DNA from: Oscillospiraceae bacterium
GTDB taxonomy: Bacteria; Bacillota; Clostridia; Oscillospirales; Ruminococcaceae
Assembly: GCA_022791315.1 (NCBI GenBank)
Contig: JAAVYW010000040.1
Location: 1-42,931 of the forward strand
Direction: 5' to 3'
DNA length: 42,931 nt
Position numbers and translations under genes: made by a program. The notes beneath the pieces were generated by a model. That model was not told where the DNA came from and did no database searches. It was given only the letters and a program-made list of their open reading frames with translations. Positions 20,373-28,704 of the stretch are shown here, piece after piece (within the stretch, counting starts at the first letter, position 1; every line of letters begins with the position of its first letter).

Positions 20373-22058
20373 CTACATCGTCTCCGGGCAAGTAATCTTC
20401 AAAATCGCCAGCGCGTTGCGCACGGCCACCTGCGCCGCCTTGCACAGGGTGAGCCGGGCCTGCATCAGGGGCTCGTCCTCCGATTTCACCCGGCAGCTGT
20501 TGTAGAACTTGTGGAACTGGGTGGCAAGCTCCATGCTGTAGCGGGTGATGCGGGCGGGGTCGCAGTTTTTGGCGCTCTCGGTGACCTCCCCCGGCAGCAG
20601 GGCAATCTGGCGGATAAGGGCAATCTCCTCCGGCGCGTCCAGCCTGCAAAGCTCTGCCTCGCTGCAGGCCCGGGGGGCAATCCCCTCGGCAGCCAGGTTT
20701 TTAAAGATGCTGCAAATCCGGGCGTGGGCATACTGCACATAGTACACCGGGTTCTGGGAGGACTGTTCCACAGCCAAATCCAGGTCAAAGTCAAACTGGG
20801 AGCTGGCCTCCCGCAGGTTGAAGTAGAACCGGGCCGCGTCGATGGGCACCTCCTCCAGCAGGGTGGCTAAGGTGATGGCCTTGCCGGAGCGCTTGCTGGC
20901 CTTCACCACCTGGCCCTCCCGCACCAGACGCACCATCTGCATCAGCACCACCTGGAGCCGCTCCGGGTCTAACCCCAGGGCCTTCAGGGTGGCCTTTAAG
21001 CGGAAGACATAGCCGTGGTGGTCGGCCCCCAGCACGTTGATGGCCCGGTCATAGCCCCTTGTCACCAGCTTGTTGTAGTGGTAGGCGATGTCCGGCACCA
21101 CATAGGTGGGCACCCCGTTGGAGCGCACCAGCACAAAGTCCTCCGTGCCAAAGGGCTCGCCCTTGAACCACTCTGCCCCGTCCTTTTCATAGGTGCAGCC
21201 CTTTTCCCGCAGGATGTCCAGCACCTTCTGCACCTCCCCCGAGGCGTGGATGGTAGACTCTAAAAACCACTTGTCATAGACAATCCGGTACTTCTCCAAG
21301 TCCTCTTCCAACCCCCGGATGTTCTTGGGCAGGGCAAAATCCACCAGGGCCTTCCGCCGTTCCTCGCCGGGGGCGTCCACATACTTGTCCCCGTGGAGTT
21401 CGGCAAAGGCCTTCGCATGAGCGGTGATGTCCCCGCCCAGGTAGGCGTCTTCCGGCATCTCCACACCCTCCTGATAGAGCTGGAGATACCGCGCCTCCAG
21501 GGAGAGGCCGAATTTGTTGATTTGGTTGCCCGCGTCGTTCACATAGAATTCCCGGTGGGCCTCATAGCCTGCCCAGCCCAGCACCGAGGCCAGGCAGTCG
21601 CCGATGGCGCCGCCCCTGGCGTTGCCGATGTGCATGGGGCCGGTGGGGTTGGCGGAGACGAATTCCACCAGCACCTTTTCCCCTTTCCCATAGGAGGTGC
21701 GGCCATAGGCCTCCCCCGCTTCCACTGCCTGGGCCACTACCCCGGCAAACCAGGAGGGGCTCAGGAAGAAGTTGAGGAACCCGGGGCCTGCCACTTCGGC
21801 CCGTTCAAAGCAGGTGCCCTCCAGTTCCAGCGCCTCCCGCACCGCCTGGGCAATCACCTGGGGGCTGCGGCGGAACACCCTTGCCCCCGCCATCGCCACA
21901 TTGGAGGCCACATCCCCGTTGGCCTTGTCCGCCGGGATTTCCACGACAAATTCCGGCAAATCCGCCTGGGGGAGCGCCCCGGTCTCCATGGCCCTGTTCA
22001 GCGCCGCCCGGATTAAGCTGCCCACCTGTTCCTTGGCAAAGGCAATTCTATCTTCCAT
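20373..22058 (-). CDS. argS: arginyl-tRNA synthetase
   Basis: A ~561-residue class I synthetase that charges tRNA-Arg. The N-terminal Arg_S domain leads into NPTGPMHIGNARGG, containing the HIGH-type motif HIGN (about residue 130); the KMSKS-like loop is replaced by KASKRSGKAITL, as in many ArgS. The DALR anticodon-binding domain forms the last ~120 residues (VQYAHARICSIFKNL). The start is ambiguous: ATG 22058 has AAAGGA 11 bases upstream and is preferred, while ATG 22070 and 22085 lie on top of or before that site. It is in a murI-DUF1934-argS order on the minus strand, directly behind the DUF1934 gene, an arrangement also known from other Firmicutes. Confidence 0.95.
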   Translation of the reverse strand: MEDRIAFAKEQVGSLIRAALNRAMETGALPQADLPEFVVEIPADKANGDVASNVAMAGARVFRRSPQVIAQAVREALELEGTCFERAEVAGPGFLNFFLSPSWFAGVVAQAVEAGEAYGRTSYGKGEKVLVEFVSANPTGPMHIGNARGGAIGDCLASVLGWAGYEAHREFYVNDAGNQINKFGLSLEARYLQLYQEGVEMPEDAYLGGDITAHAKAFAELHGDKYVDAPGEERRKALVDFALPKNIRGLEEDLEKYRIVYDKWFLESTIHASGEVQKVLDILREKGCTYEKDGAEWFKGEPFGTEDFVLVRSNGVPTYVVPDIAYHYNKLVTRGYDRAINVLGADHHGYVFRLKATLKALGLDPERLQVVLMQMVRLVREGQVVKASKRSGKAITLATLLEEVPIDAARFYFNLREASSQFDFDLDLAVEQSSQNPVYYVQYAHARICSIFKNLAAEGIAPRACSEAELCRLDAPEEIALIRQIALLPGEVTESAKNCDPARITRYSMELATQFHKFYNSCRVKSEDEPLMQARLTLCKAAQVAVRNALAILKITCPETM

Positions 22059-22086
22059 CACGTTTTTCATCCTTTCTTTTCCCATC

Positions 22087-22509
22087 CTATTGGCATCTCA
22101 CCCGGATTTTCACTTCATTTTCACTGAGCAGCCCGGAATTCACATCCAGGGAATAGGCGAATTCCACCTGTCCCCCGTCCTCTCCCAGCTGGGACTGGAT
22201 GTGTTTGGTAAACACCCCCAGGTGTACCTGCCCGTATTGCAGCCCATAGCAGCACAGGTGCCGCACGCCCTTTTCCAGCATCAGCTGGGAGCGCCCGCCG
22301 CCGGCCCGGGTCAGGGTGACCTGCCGGTCCCCCTCCACCTTCAGCACGGTCTTGCCCTTTCCCAAGCCGCTCTCTTCCAGCTCGTCGTAACAGATGTAGG
22401 CGCTGCCGTTTTTCAGGCAGTAGCTGCCCTTTGTGCTCATCTCCGTGACATCCTTGTGCCGCCCCTGCCGGGCGATTCCCTGGATTTCAATCCAAGCGTC
22501 TTTTTTCAT
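22087..22509 (-). CDS. DUF1934 (YwiB-like) beta-barrel protein
   Basis: A 140-residue protein of the DUF1934 family: small calycin-like beta barrels commonly encoded before argS in Firmicutes. The sequence is nearly all alternating beta strands, with GSYCLKNGSAYICYDE (~29-44), LMLEKGVRHLC and the final FAYSLDVNSGLLSENEVKIRV. No signal peptide. AGGAG lies seven bases before ATG 22509. Function is unknown. The placement next to argS (the stop codon is 28 bases before the synthetase start) suggests co-expression. Confidence 0.82.
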   Translation of the reverse strand: MKKDAWIEIQGIARQGRHKDVTEMSTKGSYCLKNGSAYICYDELEESGLGKGKTVLKVEGDRQVTLTRAGGGRSQLMLEKGVRHLCCYGLQYGQVHLGVFTKHIQSQLGEDGGQVEFAYSLDVNSGLLSENEVKIRVRCQ

Positions 22510-22560
22510 GCCCTATCTCCTGTCCTTTTCTATTCCCTTTTATTTTGAGGGGCTCCCATC

Positions 22561-22654
22561 CCTTCCGGGCCAACGCAGGTTGGCCTTTGGCATGTGCCCC
22601 GTCCGCTCTTTTCGATTCCCGCCCCTTCGGGGGCAATGCAGGCTGGCCTTGGCA
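22561..22654. repeat. two imperfect ~31 bp direct repeats
   Basis: CCTTCCGGGCCAACGCAGGT (22561 on, to 22592) recurs as CCTTCGGGGGCAATGCAGGC (22624 on, to 22654), each closing with a TGGCC-TTTGGCA type end. The first unit also folds on itself (GGCCAACGCAGGTTGGCC). They lie in the 208-base gap between murI and the DUF1934 gene. No other feature was seen there. Confidence 0.5.
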
Positions 22655-22717
22655 GGCGGCCAGGCCCAGCCGCCGGATCCGCCTTCTGTGGCCTGGCGGG
22701 AGCCGGGGTATACTATT

Positions 22718-23527
22718 TTAATAGGCCTCAATATCGATTCTCTTCACCTGCCCCAGAACCGGCTCGCCCAAAATCTCCTCGCCCATGCCGCCAAAGTTCT
22801 CGATGCCGTCCGAGACATAGTACTCTGTGCGCCCCGCCCGTTCCCGCAGGGAGAGCAGGCCCTTTTCTTCCAGCTGCTCCCGCAGCTCCAAGGCCACAGC
22901 CTCCCCCGCGTCCACCAGGGCCACTTCCGGGCCCATCACAGCGGCAATGGCCTCTTTTAAAAGGGGGTAGTGGGTGCAGCCCAAAATCAGGGTGTCCACC
23001 TGCTGTTCCCTGAGCCCTGCCAGGTAGCGCTCCGCCGCAATGCGGGCGCATTCACCCTTGGAAAAGCCGCACTCTGCCAGCGGCACAAACAGCGGGCAGC
23101 TCTGGGAGAACACCTGGGCCTCCGGCCGCAGCGCCGCAATGGCCCGCTGGAAAGGCCGGTTGCTGATGGTGGCCGCCGTGCCAATGACGCCGATGCGCCC
23201 GTTTCGGGTGGTGCGGCAGGCCAGCCGGGCCGTGGGCTCGATGATGCGCAGGATAGGCGCCTCCGCAGGGGCCTCCGCCAGCTTTGCCAGCACGGAGGAG
23301 GCTGTCCCGCAGGCCACTACAATCTGCTTGATGTCAAACCCGCAGAGGAACCGGATGTCCTGCAAGGTATAGCGGGCGATGGTCTCATTGCTGCGGGAGC
23401 CATAGGGCACCCGCCCCGTGTCTCCGAAGTAGATGAAATCCTCTTTGGGCAGGGCCCGGCGCAGTTCCCGAACCACTGTCAGCCCTCCCAGCCCGGAGTC
23501 AAAGACCCCGATTGGCCTGTCTCGCAT
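22718..23527 (-). CDS. murI: glutamate racemase
   Basis: A 269-residue cofactor-independent racemase making D-glutamate for peptidoglycan. The two catalytic cysteines are Cys73 (VACGTASS) and Cys184 (LGCTHYPLL). The N-terminal IGVFDSGLGGLTV (6-18) and the FGDTGRVPYGS loop (34-44) are classic. The residue after Cys73 is Gly where many homologues have Asn. Length is typical. The start gives the motif immediately, with GGGGAGGATC upstream. A TTGCGC-17-TAAAAT promoter lies 105 bases before it. It is the first gene of the minus-strand run toward argS. Confidence 0.95.
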   Translation of the reverse strand: MRDRPIGVFDSGLGGLTVVRELRRALPKEDFIYFGDTGRVPYGSRSNETIARYTLQDIRFLCGFDIKQIVVACGTASSVLAKLAEAPAEAPILRIIEPTARLACRTTRNGRIGVIGTAATISNRPFQRAIAALRPEAQVFSQSCPLFVPLAECGFSKGECARIAAERYLAGLREQQVDTLILGCTHYPLLKEAIAAVMGPEVALVDAGEAVALELREQLEEKGLLSLRERAGRTEYYVSDGIENFGGMGEEILGEPVLGQVKRIDIEAY

Positions 23528-23631
23528 CTCGATCCTCCCCTTTCGCTACGGAATATCCATATGTCTCCCCTCCGGGAAAAAGACCCGCCCCAGCCGGGCA
23601 GGATTTTGGGGGATTTTTCCCCTGTTTCCCC
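23528..23631. other. murI leader
   Basis: About 100 bases of untranslated leader between the murI promoter and gene. A short CCGCCCCAGCCGGGC G/C-rich stretch is present, but no recognisable riboswitch or terminator. Confidence 0.4.
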
Positions 23632-23660
23632 ATTTTAGCATAGCTTTCCCCCCAGCGCAA
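23632..23660 (-). promoter_or_regulatory. promoter for murI
   Basis: On the minus strand TTGCGC (23660-23655), 17 bases, TAAAAT (23637-23632), with a TGC just before the -10 box. Confidence 0.6.
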
Positions 23661-23839
23661 CCGCTTTCTCGCCCCCCAAAGAGAATTTTGTGAAAAAAGG
23701 GCACCCAAACTCCAACCCTGAGAAAAAATACCGTCCCCGCAAGCGCAAATCCCCGGCCTAGCCCTTTAATTAAAGTATGATTTGGAAGGCAGGCCGCTCC
23801 CGCCCTGCAATAAATTTATGAAAAAACCGCTTGTCCCCC

Positions 23840-23868
23840 TTGACGGCAAAGGGATTTTATGTTATAGT
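23840..23868 (+). promoter_or_regulatory. promoter for rpmG-secE-nusG
   Basis: TTGACG (23840-23845), 17 bases, TATAGT (23863-23868). The leader to rpmG is ~145 bases with a T7 tract and a small G/C-rich palindromic region; no known regulatory RNA was recognised. The 23661-23839 stretch contains only a TTTAATTAAA palindrome (23765-23774). Confidence 0.7.
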
Positions 23869-24021
23869 GAAAATACCTCAAAAGGGTTTATTTTTTTGTG
23901 CTTTTTTAAAAAGTCACATCCCCTTGTCGAGGGAGGCTTCAACCGGCGCGCTTCCGGCAGCCGCGGCTTTGCCCGGGCCACAGGCGCATCGGTTCACATT
24001 AGTACAGGAGGTGCCGAAAAT

Positions 24022-24171
24022 ATGAGAGTCAAAATCACCTTGGCCTGCTCCGAATGCAAGCAGCGCAACTACAACACCATGAAGAACAAGAAAAACGACC
24101 CTGACCGTCTGAGCATGAACAAGTACTGCAAGTTCTGCAAAAAGCACACGGTTCACAAGGAAACCAGATAA
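24022..24171 (+). CDS. rpmG: 50S ribosomal protein L33
   Basis: A 49-residue ribosomal protein with the zinc-binding version of L33: CSEC near residue 10 and CKFC near residue 37. [13 protein letters not shown] and NTMKNKKN are typical. AGGAGGTG sits before ATG 24022. It is followed after 23 bases by secE, the standard Firmicutes order. It joins the 50S subunit near the E site. Four-cysteine L33 forms are used when zinc is sufficient. Confidence 0.96.
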   Translation: MRVKITLACSECKQRNYNTMKNKKNDPDRLSMNKYCKFCKKHTVHKETR

Positions 24172-24194
24172 CAAGCGAAAGGCGGGAACTACCA

Positions 24195-24458
24195 ATGGCG
24201 GATAAGAAACCGGCAGACGCGAAAAAAGCGGCCAGCAAAAAGGCCGAGGAAAAAAAGCTCGCCCGCTTCGTAGGTAACATCAAGCGCTATTTCAAGGAAG
24301 TTAAGGGAGAGGCCAAGAAAGTGGTCTGGCCCGGCAAAAAGCAAATCGTCAACAACACCTTGGTGGTGCTGGGCATGATGCTCATCGCGGGCCTCTGCAT
24401 CTGGGGCCTGGATTCAATTCTCGCCTTGATTGTCAACACGTTTTTAAGACAGGCATAG
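24195..24458 (+). CDS. secE: preprotein translocase subunit SecE
   Basis: An 87-residue single-helix SecE, the clamp subunit of SecYEG. The N-terminal ~22 residues are Lys/Ala-rich (AKKAASKKAEEKK); the conserved amphipathic helix RYFKEVKGEAKKVVWPGKK precedes one transmembrane helix (~55-80). The VVWP motif is diagnostic. AAGGCGGGAAC before ATG 24195 is a weak but usable ribosome site. It is in an operon with rpmG and nusG. Confidence 0.95.
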   Translation: MADKKPADAKKAASKKAEEKKLARFVGNIKRYFKEVKGEAKKVVWPGKKQIVNNTLVVLGMMLIAGLCIWGLDSILALIVNTFLRQA

Positions 24459-24504
24459 AGAGGCGTTTTTTCCAAAATCTATGCCGAATGGAGGGCGTCC
24501 CATC

Positions 24505-25023
24505 ATGTCAGAAACTGCCAGATGGTATGTGGTTCATACCTATTCCGGATACGAAAACAAGGTGGCCACAAACATTGAAAAGGTTGTGGAAAACCGCAGC
24601 CTGCACGATCTGATTACAGAGGTCCGCGTTCCCACGGAGACCGTGGTGGAGATCAAGGACGAAAAGCAGCGCGAGGTAGAGCGCAAAATCTTCCCCGGCT
24701 ATGTGCTGATTAAAATGGTGATGAACGACGATTCCTGGTACGTGGTGCGCAACACCCGTGGCGTCACCGGCTTCGTGGGCCCCGGCTCCAAGCCCGTGCC
24801 CCTCACCGAGGAAGAAGTGGCGGCTTTAGGCGTGGAATCCAAGAGCCTGCAAATCAACTTTGCCGTGGGCGACACGGTGAAGATTGTAGACGGCCCCCTG
24901 GAGCGTCACATCGGCGTTGTCACAAAAATCGACGCGGAGGCCGGCAAGGTCGGCGTCACTATTTCCATGTTTGGCCGGGAAACCCCTGCCGAGCTGGAGC
25001 TGGGGCAGGTAGAGCCCCTGTAA
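24505..25023 (+). CDS. nusG: transcription termination/antitermination protein NusG
   Basis: A 172-residue elongation factor that binds the RNA polymerase clamp and modulates pausing and termination. The NGN domain begins RWYVVHTYSGYENKV (6-20) and includes FPGYVLIKM; the KOW domain (~120-170) has VGDTVKIVDGPLE and VTISMFGRETPAELEL. The frame is open 8 codons upstream, but ATG 24505 has GGAGGG eight bases before it and matches the family start. It lies 46 bases behind secE. Confidence 0.96.
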   Translation: MSETARWYVVHTYSGYENKVATNIEKVVENRSLHDLITEVRVPTETVVEIKDEKQREVERKIFPGYVLIKMVMNDDSWYVVRNTRGVTGFVGPGSKPVPLTEEEVAALGVESKSLQINFAVGDTVKIVDGPLERHIGVVTKIDAEAGKVGVTISMFGRETPAELELGQVEPL

Positions 25024-25107
25024 AATTTTGTTTTCTCACGGGCCCCGGTCTCGCGGCCCGCTTGTGGGAGGGGCAAACCCAATCCCTGCCCCGCAAAACC
25101 ACTACCT

Positions 25108-25146
25108 TTTGGAGAGGTGTCCCCGTTTTCCCCGTGCCTCTCCAAA
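25108..25146 (+). promoter_or_regulatory. stable leader hairpin before rplK
   Basis: TTTGGAGAGG (25108-25117) pairs with CCTCTCCAAA (25137-25146), leaving a CCCC/TTTT-type loop, 24 bases before the rplK start. In many bacteria L1 represses the L11-L1 operon by binding the leader. This hairpin could be that site, though resemblance to the 23S L1 site was not tested. No T-run follows. Confidence 0.45.
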
Positions 25147-25170
25147 GCAAAGAAAGGAATGGAGATAAAA

Positions 25171-25596
25171 ATGGCTCAAAAAGTCGTAGGCTTGATTAAG
25201 CTGCAAATCCCGGCCGGAAAGGCTACCCCGGCCCCCCCTGTAGGTCCTGCCCTGGGCCAGCATGGTGTGAACATTATGGCGTTCACCAAGGAATTCAACG
25301 AGCGCACAAAAAATGACGTGGGCTATATCATCCCTGTAGTCATCACCGTATACGCCGACCGTTCGTTCACTTTCATCACCAAGACTCCCCCCGCTGCCGT
25401 CCTCATCAAGAAGGCCGTGGGAATCGAGACCGCTTCCGGCGTGCCCAACAAGACCAAGGTGGCGACCATTACCAAGGACCAGGTCCGCAAGATTGCCGAG
25501 ACCAAAATGCCCGACCTAAACGCCGCCTCGATTGAATCTGCCATGAGCATGATTGCTGGCACCTGCCGCAGCATGGGCATCACGGTGAGCGAATAA
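25171..25596 (+). CDS. rplK: 50S ribosomal protein L11
   Basis: A 141-residue protein of the GTPase-associated centre. The start [20 protein letters not shown] and the [13 protein letters not shown] segment with its conserved prolines are typical; the C-terminal RNA-binding domain ends [24 protein letters not shown] lies before ATG 25171. It is in an operon with rplA 60 bases downstream. Confidence 0.97.
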   Translation: MAQKVVGLIKLQIPAGKATPAPPVGPALGQHGVNIMAFTKEFNERTKNDVGYIIPVVITVYADRSFTFITKTPPAAVLIKKAVGIETASGVPNKTKVATITKDQVRKIAETKMPDLNAASIESAMSMIAGTCRSMGITVSE

Positions 25597-25655
25597 TTGG
25601 CTCCAAGTGGGAGGAATTTCCGCTATAGACCACTGATATAGGAGGAAAACAGGGA

Positions 25656-26348
25656 ATGAAACACGGAAAGAAACATATCGAGAGTGCGAAACTCATTGAC
25701 CGCACCAATTTATATGACATCGGCGAAGCGCTGGACCTCTGCGCCAAGACTGCTACCGCCAAATTTGACGAGACTGTCGAGCTGCACGTAAAGCTGGGCG
25801 TTGACTCCCGCCATGCTGACCAGCAGGTGCGCGGCGCTGTGGTGCTGCCCAACGGCACCGGTAAATCCGTCCGTGTCCTGGTTATCGCCAAGGACGAGCA
25901 GGCCAAGGCCGCCGAAGAGGCTGGCGCTGAGTTTGTGGGCGCCGAAGACATGGTACAGAAAATCCAGACCGAGAACTGGATGGACTTTGACGTAGTTATC
26001 GCCACCCCCAACATGATGGGCCTGGTGGGCCGTCTGGGCCGTGTCCTGGGTCCCCGTGGCCTGATGCCCAACCCCAAGGCGGGCACCGTCACCACAGACG
26101 TGGGCCGGGCTGTCACCGAAGCCAAGGCCGGTAAAATCGAGTACCGTCTCGACCGCACCAACATCATCCACTGCCCCATCGGCAAGGTTTCCTTCGGTAC
26201 CGAGAAGCTGAGCCAGAACCTGGAAACCCTGATGGATGCCATTGTCAAGGCCAAGCCCGAGGCTGCCAAGGGCCAGTATGTCCGTTCCATCGCCGTGGCT
26301 TCCACCATGGGCCCCGGCATCAAAATCAATCCCGGCAAGTTTATGTAA
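25656..26348 (+). CDS. rplA: 50S ribosomal protein L1
   Basis: A 230-residue L1 that binds the mobile L1 stalk of 23S rRNA and often represses its own operon. Visible are [23 protein letters not shown] (~65-77), [15 protein letters not shown] (~130-144) and the closing [19 protein letters not shown] lies ten bases before ATG 25656. A terminator follows directly. The usual next genes rplJ, rplL and rpoB are not here. Confidence 0.97.
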   Translation: MKHGKKHIESAKLIDRTNLYDIGEALDLCAKTATAKFDETVELHVKLGVDSRHADQQVRGAVVLPNGTGKSVRVLVIAKDEQAKAAEEAGAEFVGAEDMVQKIQTENWMDFDVVIATPNMMGLVGRLGRVLGPRGLMPNPKAGTVTTDVGRAVTEAKAGKIEYRLDRTNIIHCPIGKVSFGTEKLSQNLETLMDAIVKAKPEAAKGQYVRSIAVASTMGPGIKINPGKFM

Positions 26349-26362
26349 GCGGCCATTTCCCG

Positions 26363-26395
26363 TCCTGCGCCAACCGGCGCAGGACTTTTCTTTTT
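26363..26395 (+). terminator. intrinsic terminator after rplA
   Basis: GTCCTGCGCC-AACC-GGCGCAGGAC, a perfect ten-base stem with a four-base loop, followed by TTTTCTTTTT. Confidence 0.92.
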
Positions 26396-26413
26396 CCGAA
26401 GGAGGAAGGAACC

Positions 26414-26894
26414 ATGAAAGACAGAGACTATCTAAACAAATTATTCGCCCCTTTGGCACACAAATACCGCATTATTCTTTCCCGCCTCACAGCAGGCGCA
26501 TTCCCGGCCACAGCCGCGTGGTACAACGGGCACTAAAGCAAGGATGACAACGGCGCTACCGGGAAGACCTCTTCCCCATCCCTGTCATCAGCATAAAGGG
26601 GCCTGCGATATGGAAATCGGCTTCGTCCAAATTTCCGTCAGCGCCAAAAAGAGAAGGGAGGATGCGCTGGCCTGCGATTTCGGGCAGATTCCCGTCCCCT
26701 TCCAGGTCTACGGTGTAGAAAATTACCTGGCCGACTACTACCTCCCCGGCATGGCGCCGGAGCAGCTGCGGGAGAACCTGCAAAACAGCAGGGAAACCGA
26801 AATCGGGGTCAGTTTTCTCTTCCCCTTTGAGACAAAGCCGGAGGCGTTTTTCCGGTTTGCCAACTTTTTAAAGCGGGACGGATTCTATGATTAA
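26414..26894 (+). pseudogene. broken hypothetical gene with several frameshifts
   Basis: A strong GGAGGAAGGA precedes ATG 26414, but that frame stops after 40 codons. Sensible protein continues in other frames: about 26500-26545 (HSRVVQRALKQ), then 26557-26605 (YREDLFPIPVISIKG), then 26610-26894 (MEIGFVQISVSAKKRREDALACDFG ... VSFLFPFETKPEAFFRFANFLKRDGFYD). Together these read like one ~155-residue protein with three or more frame changes. The last segment alone (95 codons from ATG 26610) could still be made but has no ribosome site. I do not recognise the family. It sits just behind the rplA terminator with no promoter found. Confidence 0.55.
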
Positions 26895-26949
26895 GCGCCG
26901 GAACCCAGGACAAATCCGGGAACAAAGCCGGCCTCACCTATCAAACCAT

Positions 26950-26978
26950 TTGCATTCCTCTCCCCTTTCTGCTATACT
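26950..26978 (+). promoter_or_regulatory. promoter of candidate small RNA
   Basis: TTGCAT (26950-26955), 17 bases, TATACT (26973-26978), with TGC before the -10 box. The nearest ORF start is 230 bases away, beyond a hairpin and another promoter. Confidence 0.6.
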
Positions 26979-26984
26979 AAAGGG

Positions 26985-27065
26985 GAAGCAGCGGCATTTC
27001 TCCTGTCACTGTCTTCATTTTGAATCGGCAGAGGCGGCCTTCGGGAAACCGGGGCCGCTTTTGCT
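26985..27065 (+). ncRNA. candidate ~80 nt small RNA
   Basis: It starts at the predicted promoter and ends at GCGGCC (27034-27039) / GGCCGC (27053-27058) with an inner TTC-GGGAAACC-GG loop and TTTT. There is no ORF with a ribosome site. It could instead be a leader attenuator for the downstream operon, since the terminator is of moderate strength. Confidence 0.35.
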
Positions 27066-27148
27066 GTCCTTTTGCACAAAAATCGGGCGGCCAAGGCAGC
27101 TTTCCTCCCCCAAAACGTGTAAGCTGCGGGAAAGGACGGGCTTCTTTC

Positions 27149-27177
27149 TTGCAGTTTTTCCCGTTTGGTGCTACACT
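27149..27177 (+). promoter_or_regulatory. promoter for the PNPOx-like gene and asnA
   Basis: TTGCAG (27149-27154), 17 bases, TACACT (27172-27177), 32 bases before the gene at 27209. Confidence 0.55.
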
Positions 27178-27208
27178 AGGCATGAATAAAAAACAAGGAG
27201 GGTTCCCC

Positions 27209-27640
27209 ATGAGTATCCAGCCCCAAGCTGCCGCCGTGATGAACCAGCGTTTCGGCAAAGACAGCCTCATCGCCCTAGCCACAGTGGAGGAGGGCAAGCC
27301 CTTTGTCCGCGCAGTTAACGCCTACTATGAAGACGGCTCCTTCTATATCATCACCCACGCCCTGTCCAACAAAATGCGCCAGCTGGCGGCAAACCCCGCC
27401 GCCTCCCTCTGCGGCGACTGGTTCACCGGGGAAGGCCTGGGCGAGGATATGGGCTGGCTTCTCTCCGGGCCCAATCAGGCACTGGCCGATAAGCTGAAAA
27501 ATGCCTTCGCCGCCTGGTATCACAACGGCCACATCAATGAAAACGACCCCAATACCCATATTCTCCGCATCCGCCTCACCCACGGGGTGCTCTTTGACCA
27601 GGGTGCCCGCTACGACATTGACTTTGACGAATCACTTTAA
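27209..27640 (+). CDS. pyridoxamine 5'-phosphate oxidase family (FMN-binding split barrel) protein
   Basis: A 143-residue split-barrel flavin protein. The N-terminal SLIALATVEEGKPFVRAVNAYYEDGSFY and SNKMRQLAANPAASLCGDW are the family signature: the TxxxxPxVR strand and the Lys and Arg positions for FMN phosphate. These small proteins are usually FMN- or F420-binding oxidoreductases of unknown substrate and are not true PdxH. AAGGAGG lies seven bases before ATG 27209; the ATG 27 bases earlier has no ribosome site. It precedes asnA by 17 bases, so they form an operon. Confidence 0.85.
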   Translation: MSIQPQAAAVMNQRFGKDSLIALATVEEGKPFVRAVNAYYEDGSFYIITHALSNKMRQLAANPAASLCGDWFTGEGLGEDMGWLLSGPNQALADKLKNAFAAWYHNGHINENDPNTHILRIRLTHGVLFDQGARYDIDFDESL

Positions 27641-27657
27641 TAAAGGAGAAAACCGCC

Positions 27658-28671
27658 ATGAAGCAGTCCCGCGCCATCTGCCCGGAGGGGTATGCCTCCA
27701 AGCTGTCCATCTATGAGACCCAAATTGCCATCAAGCTGGCGAAGGATACCTTTGAGCGCCAGCTGGCTGAGGGCCTAAACCTCACCCGTGTCTCCGCCCC
27801 CCTCTTTGTCACCCCGGAATCCGGGCTCAACGACAATCTAAACGGCGTGGAGCGCCCCGTGAGCTTTGACGTGCCCGATGTGGGGACCACCGTAGAAATC
27901 GTCCACTCCCTGGCAAAGTGGAAGCGTATGGCCCTGGGCCGCTACGGCTTTTCCGCCGGCAGCGGCCTCTACACCGACATGAACGCCATCCGCCGGGACG
28001 AGGTACTGGACAATCTCCACTCTGTCTACGTGGACCAGTGGGACTGGGAAAAGGTCATCACCAGGGAGCAGCGCACCTTGGCGCAGGCCTTTGCCGCCGC
28101 CCGCACTGTGGCCGACACCCTGCGCCGTACCAAGCAGGAGCTGCGCCGCTTCTTCCCCGCCCTGGAACTGGAAATCCCCGAGAAAATCACCCAGGTGAGC
28201 ACCCAGGAGCTGGAGGACCGCTACCCCGACTGCACCCCCAAGGAGCGGGAAAACCGGGCCGCCAAGGAGCACGGCCTGATTTTCCTCACCGGCATCGGCG
28301 GGAAACTCCGGGGCGGCAAGCCCCACGACGGCCGCGCCCCCGACTACGACGACTGGGATTTGAACGGCGACATCCTCATCTGGTATCCGGTGCTGGGCCA
28401 GGCCGTGGAGCTCTCCTCCATGGGCATCCGGGTGGACGCCCACAGCCTGCGCACCCAGCTGGCCCTGGCAGGATGTGAAAACCGTGAGGCGCTCCCCTTC
28501 CACCGCCAGCTGCTCACAGACGCCCTGCCCCTCACCATGGGCGGGGGCATCGGGCAGTCCCGGCTGTGCATGGTGCTGCTGGAAAAGGCCCATATCGGCG
28601 AGGTGCAGGCCTCCTGCTGGCCCGCCCCCATGGAGGAGGAGTGCCGCCAAAACGGTATCCTGCTGCTATAG
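27658..28671 (+). CDS. asnA: aspartate-ammonia ligase (asparagine synthetase A)
   Basis: A 337-residue class II synthetase-like enzyme that makes asparagine from aspartate, ammonia and ATP. Typical segments are YETQIAIKLAKDTFERQL (~20-37), RVSAPLFVTPESGLND (~44-59), YTDMNAIRRDE (~105), YVDQWDWEKVI (~124) and the closing GGGIGQSRLCMVLL. Length is standard. AAAGGAG before ATG 27658 is well placed. It is co-transcribed with the preceding split-barrel gene, and the AEC transporter follows after 33 bases. No T-box leader was found. Confidence 0.96.
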   Translation: MKQSRAICPEGYASKLSIYETQIAIKLAKDTFERQLAEGLNLTRVSAPLFVTPESGLNDNLNGVERPVSFDVPDVGTTVEIVHSLAKWKRMALGRYGFSAGSGLYTDMNAIRRDEVLDNLHSVYVDQWDWEKVITREQRTLAQAFAAARTVADTLRRTKQELRRFFPALELEIPEKITQVSTQELEDRYPDCTPKERENRAAKEHGLIFLTGIGGKLRGGKPHDGRAPDYDDWDLNGDILIWYPVLGQAVELSSMGIRVDAHSLRTQLALAGCENREALPFHRQLLTDALPLTMGGGIGQSRLCMVLLEKAHIGEVQASCWPAPMEEECRQNGILLL

Positions 28672-28704
28672 CGGCCTGGGGACTAAGGGAAAGGACGTGT
28701 CAAA

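Noticed and set aside
22610..22640. tRNA T-loop-like TTCGATTCCC
   Set aside because: No acceptor stem, anticodon arm or D-loop could be built around it on either strand; it lies in a direct-repeat region.
27001..27180. T-box leader for asnA
   Set aside because: No AGGGTGG-type T-box sequence or specifier-loop structure was found; only a short hairpin with TTTT is present.
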